Below, one piece after another: positions 61,111 through 64,000 of a stretch of DNA of 64,000 nt. The notes under the pieces were generated by a model. It was not told the origin of the DNA. It saw only the letters and a program-made list of their open reading frames with translations, and did no database searches. This DNA is from Pseudomonas mosselii (GTDB lineage: Bacteria; Pseudomonadota; Gammaproteobacteria; Pseudomonadales; Pseudomonadaceae). The translations under genes were made by a program, and so were the position numbers. Each line of letters opens with the position of its first letter. Position 1 is the stretch's first letter. The stretch is taken from contig NZ_VAUO01000001.1 in the NCBI RefSeq assembly GCF_005796105.1, forward strand, positions 248,001 to 312,000. Direction: 5' to 3'.

Positions 61111-61917
61111 TCAGCCGAGGCCGAACGTCTTGCGCAGGCCCGAATCGACGGGGCCTGCCGGCATGAAACGGCGCAAGCGCCGGAGTAGGGTGGCTTCGCC
61201 TTTGGGAGTGTGTCGCATCCGCCAGCTGCCAAGGGCGGCCTCGACGATGGTTGCCGCGACTGCTGCGGGCAACGGCGCCTTGCGCACGTTCAGCCCGATG
61301 GCCTGGGAGACGGTTGTCCGCTCGCCGGTATAGGCGGCGATGCGCGTGGCAGCCTGTGGCGCATTGATGTCGAGTTGGGTCTGGGTGAACGAGGGCTCGA
61401 CCAGCGCGACGCGGATACCAAAGCGTCGTACCTCGTGGTCCAGGCTCTCGGACAATCCCTCCACGGCATGCTTGGACGCGCTGTACAACCCCATGTAGGG
61501 CGCTGGCAGGAAGCCCAGCACCGAACTGACGTTGACGATGCGTCCGGCACCTTGCCCGCGCATATACGGCAGCACCGCTTGTGTGACACGCAAGACCCCG
61601 AAAACATTGGTGTCAAACAGTGCCTGGGCCTCGCCGAGGACGGTTTCTTCCATCGCCCCGAGCAGTGTGGTGCCGGCATTGTTGACCAATACATCGATGC
61701 GTCCGGCCTTGGCGACGACATGCTCGATACCTTGGCGGATCGACGTTTCGTCGCGCACGTCCAGCTGGATCAGCTCGACGCCGGGTAGGGCCTGAGCGGT
61801 GTCCAGGTTGCGCACGCTGCCGAACACACGGCAGCCGCGCTTGGCGAACTGTTCGGCCGCTGTGCGGCCAATGCCTGATGACACACCGGTTATGACGACC
61901 ACTGTGGGGTTGGACAT
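61111..61917 (-). CDS. SDR-family oxidoreductase
   Basis: 268 residues. Cofactor motif TGVSSGIG (10-17), NNAG (79-82), catalytic Ser (about 131) and YSASK (Tyr145, Lys149). The sequence VEPSFTQTQLD and the length fit classical SDRs that act on short alcohols or ketones. ATG at 61917; the upstream open frame to 62634 is antisense-frame noise inside the RND gene. It follows the RND gene by 32 bp in the same direction, so probably one transcript. Confidence 0.9.
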   Translation of the reverse strand: MSNPTVVVITGVSSGIGRTAAEQFAKRGCRVFGSVRNLDTAQALPGVELIQLDVRDETSIRQGIEHVVAKAGRIDVLVNNAGTTLLGAMEETVLGEAQALFDTNVFGVLRVTQAVLPYMRGQGAGRIVNVSSVLGFLPAPYMGLYSASKHAVEGLSESLDHEVRRFGIRVALVEPSFTQTQLDINAPQAATRIAAYTGERTTVSQAIGLNVRKAPLPAAVAATIVEAALGSWRMRHTPKGEATLLRRLRRFMPAGPVDSGLRKTFGLG

Positions 61918-61949
61918 ACGAATACCTGTGGCTTGGGGAAATGGGCGGC

Positions 61950-64000
61950 TCATGCCGGTTGTGCCTGCTCGAGTGGCGCGTGGTGATGGGGACGGATACC
62001 GAACCAGATGGCGTACATCGCCGGCAGGAACACCAGGGTTAGCACGGTGCCGGCGAAGGTGCCGCCGATCAGGGTGTAGGCCAGCGTGCCCCAGAACACC
62101 GAATGGGTCAGCGGGATGAACGCCAGGATCGCCGCCAACGCCGTGAGGATCACCGGCCTGGCGCGCTGCACCGTGGCTTCGACCACCGCGTTGAATGGGT
62201 CGAGGCCGGCCTGTTCGCTCTGGCGGATTTGTCCGATCAGGATCAGCGTGTTGCGCATGAGGATGCCGGACAGTGCGATCAGCCCGACCAGCGCGTTGAT
62301 ACCGAAGGGTTGCTGGAACAGGATCAGCGTCGGCACCACACCGATCAGCCCCAAGGGGCTGGTGAGAAAGACCATGATCATCGCTGCGATGGAGCGCACT
62401 TGCAGGATGATGATGATCAGCGTGACAGCCAGCATGATCGGGAACAGCGGCAGCATGGCCTTGCTGGCCTTGCCCGACTCCTCGATGGAGCCCGCCTGCT
62501 CGATGCGGTAGCCGCTTGGCAGCTTGTCGATGATGGGTTGCAACTGTTTGCTGATGGCGGTCGAGACGTCCGGCGGTTGCAGGCCTTCGGCGGTATCGCC
62601 ACGCACGGTGAGGGTCGGCAGGCGGTCGCGCCAACGCATGATGGGCTCTTCCATGCGCACCTCGACGTCGCCCACCTGCGACAGCGCGACGCGTTGGCCA
62701 TTGGCGCCAGCCAGCGTGAAATCCATCACCCGTGCCGGGTCGAAGCGGATGTCGCCGGCGGCACGCGCCACGACCTGCACCGTACGGATATCTTCGCGCA
62801 CGGCGGTGACAGGGACGCCGCTGAGTAGAAACTGCAATTGCTGCGCGACGGCACTGGAGGTCAGCCCGACCGCCTGCAGACGATCTTGCTGCAGGTTGAA
62901 GTGCAACATGGGTACGCGGGTGCCCCAGTCGCTATTGACCGTGCGCATCAACGGACTGGCCTGCATCACCTGGCGCACCTCGGCGGCGATTTCGCGCAGG
63001 CGCTGTGGATCCGGGCCGGTGATCCGGTAAGCCACCGGGTAGGGCGAATACGGGCCGAACACCAACTGGGTGACGCGCACCTGCGCCTCGCTGGCCAGAC
63101 CCTCGGCGATCGCCTTGCGCAAGCGGTGCTTGAGCGCCTCGCGCTCATCCGGGTTGTCGGTGCGTACGACGATCTTGGCGAACGAAGGATCCGGCAACTC
63201 CGGGCTCATGGCCATGAAGAAGCGCGGCGCGCCTTGGCCGATGTATGCGGTGACGATCTTCGCCTCTGCCTGTTGCGCAAGCCAAGCCTCGACTTTTTCC
63301 GCCGCGGCGCTGGTCTGGACGATCGAAGTGCCGTAGGGCATCTGGACTTCGACCATGACTTCGGGACGGTCGGAGATGGGGAAGAACTGTTTCTTGACCA
63401 GCGCCATGCCGAGCACGGTGGTCACGAACAACCCGACCACGGTGCCTGCGACCAGCCACTTATGGGTGATCACCCGGCCCAGCAGCCGACGAAAGCGGTT
63501 GTAGCGCGGGGTGTCGTAGAGCGCCTCGTGGCCACCCTCGATCTGTTTGATCGCGGGCAGCAGCTTGACGCCGAAGTACGGCGTGAAGATCACCGCGACC
63601 AGCCAGGAGGCGATCAGCGCGATACCGACGACCCAGAACATGTTGCTGGTGTATTCACCGGCCGTGGAGCGGGCGAAACCGTTGGGCATGAAACCGACGG
63701 CGGTGACCAGCGTGCCGGAGAGCATCGGCGCCGCCGTATGGCTCCAGGCATAGGCGCAGGCCCGCACGCGGTCGTAACCTTCCTCCATTTTCACCACCAT
63801 CATCTCGATGGCGATGATGGCGTCGTCCACCAGCAGGCCAAGGGCGAGGATCAGCGAGCCCAACGTGATACGGTCAAAGTTCTTGCCGGTCGTGGCCATT
63901 ACCACGAAGACCATTGCCAGGGTCAGTGGCACCGCCACCGCGACCACCACGCCGACGCGCCAGCCCATGCTGACGAAGCACACCAGCATGACGACCAGCA
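61950..64000 (-). CDS. RND efflux transporter permease subunit, C-terminal two thirds (runs off right edge)
   Basis: Partial gene: the last 683 codons are present and the frame is open at the right edge; RND pumps have about 1,030 residues. The proton-relay segment 4 is seen near the edge (GLLVDDAIIAIE with Asp-Asp), followed by the cytoplasmic loop, HTAAPMLSGTLVTAVGF and the second porter domain (SVEVQMPYGT-like region), then FSLMRNTLILIGQIRQSE-like segment 10-12 sequence. It exports drugs or other toxic compounds with a membrane-fusion protein and an outer-membrane channel, not in this window. An SDR gene follows. Confidence 0.9.
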   Translation of the reverse strand, partial: LVVMLVCFVSMGWRVGVVVAVAVPLTLAMVFVVMATTGKNFDRITLGSLILALGLLVDDAIIAIEMMVVKMEEGYDRVRACAYAWSHTAAPMLSGTLVTAVGFMPNGFARSTAGEYTSNMFWVVGIALIASWLVAVIFTPYFGVKLLPAIKQIEGGHEALYDTPRYNRFRRLLGRVITHKWLVAGTVVGLFVTTVLGMALVKKQFFPISDRPEVMVEVQMPYGTSIVQTSAAAEKVEAWLAQQAEAKIVTAYIGQGAPRFFMAMSPELPDPSFAKIVVRTDNPDEREALKHRLRKAIAEGLASEAQVRVTQLVFGPYSPYPVAYRITGPDPQRLREIAAEVRQVMQASPLMRTVNSDWGTRVPMLHFNLQQDRLQAVGLTSSAVAQQLQFLLSGVPVTAVREDIRTVQVVARAAGDIRFDPARVMDFTLAGANGQRVALSQVGDVEVRMEEPIMRWRDRLPTLTVRGDTAEGLQPPDVSTAISKQLQPIIDKLPSGYRIEQAGSIEESGKASKAMLPLFPIMLAVTLIIIILQVRSIAAMIMVFLTSPLGLIGVVPTLILFQQPFGINALVGLIALSGILMRNTLILIGQIRQSEQAGLDPFNAVVEATVQRARPVILTALAAILAFIPLTHSVFWGTLAYTLIGGTFAGTVLTLVFLPAMYAIWFGIRPHHHAPLEQAQPA

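Noticed and set aside
61918..62634. N-terminal extension of the SDR frame to 62634
   Set aside because: It lies inside the RND gene in another frame and the SDR begins exactly at the cofactor motif after 61917.

Overview
The window looks like chromosomal DNA of a Pseudomonas, most likely from the P. putida group. Reasons: high GC with strong third-position GC bias; a MvaT-family nucleoid protein (a family typical of Pseudomonas); an OprD-type porin; P. putida-like versions of pbpG, gloA, nfsB, pncAB/nrtR and glcDEF; and many LysR regulators, each beside one small operon. No rRNA, tRNA, CRISPR array, prophage or intact insertion sequence was found. The species call is inference.

Layout. 1-8.9 kb: edge of a TadG-like pilus-assembly gene, then pbpG, a leaderless PL7 alginate lyase, an ArsB-type permease, an MFS pump, a secreted PXPV-repeat protein, an SDH-L type shikimate dehydrogenase homologue, gloA and a MvaT-family gene. 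9.2-12.6 kb: OprD-family porin, cobF and a glycosyltransferase. 12.6-19.7 kb: a signalling block with a lone receiver on the minus strand, facing a plus-strand operon of CHASE3-GAF hybrid kinase with three receivers, CheR, a receiver-less CheB, a receiver-kinase and a second lone receiver. 19.7-29.3 kb: orphan ParA, a VOC protein, a diguanylate cyclase, a lipoprotein, a LysE/AraC pair, nfsB, a cysteine desulfurase, and a LysR/acyl-CoA dehydrogenase pair. 29.4-32.3 kb: an AT-richer patch with an MFS pump and a LysR gene. 32.4-42.7 kb: esterase/LysR, pncAB with divergent nrtR, glcDEF with a divergent LysR, and a GNAT enzyme.

42.7-58.9 kb: a PAS-GAF hybrid kinase, then two nitrogen-scavenging operons that converge. 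codB-pucR-codA takes up and deaminates cytosine. The opposing operon carries a NitT/TauT-type ABC transporter, two DUF1989 proteins (carboxyguanidine deiminase type), a biotin-dependent urea/guanidine carboxylase and an AtzF-type allophanate hydrolase. Its leader contains a clear guanidine-I (ykkC) riboswitch. A sigma-54-type promoter lies just upstream of the riboswitch, with two NtrC-like sites about 100 bp further up. codB also has a good sigma-54-type promoter. The pathway is therefore read as guanidine to carboxyguanidine to allophanate to ammonia, under nitrogen and ligand control.

58.9-64 kb: a LysR regulator divergent from a PACE efflux protein, an ICMT-like membrane methyltransferase, an SDR, and an RND efflux pump that runs off the right edge.

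The strongest leads are the triple-layer control of the guanidine operon and the CheR/CheB phosphorelay that has no chemoreceptor, CheA or CheW beside it.
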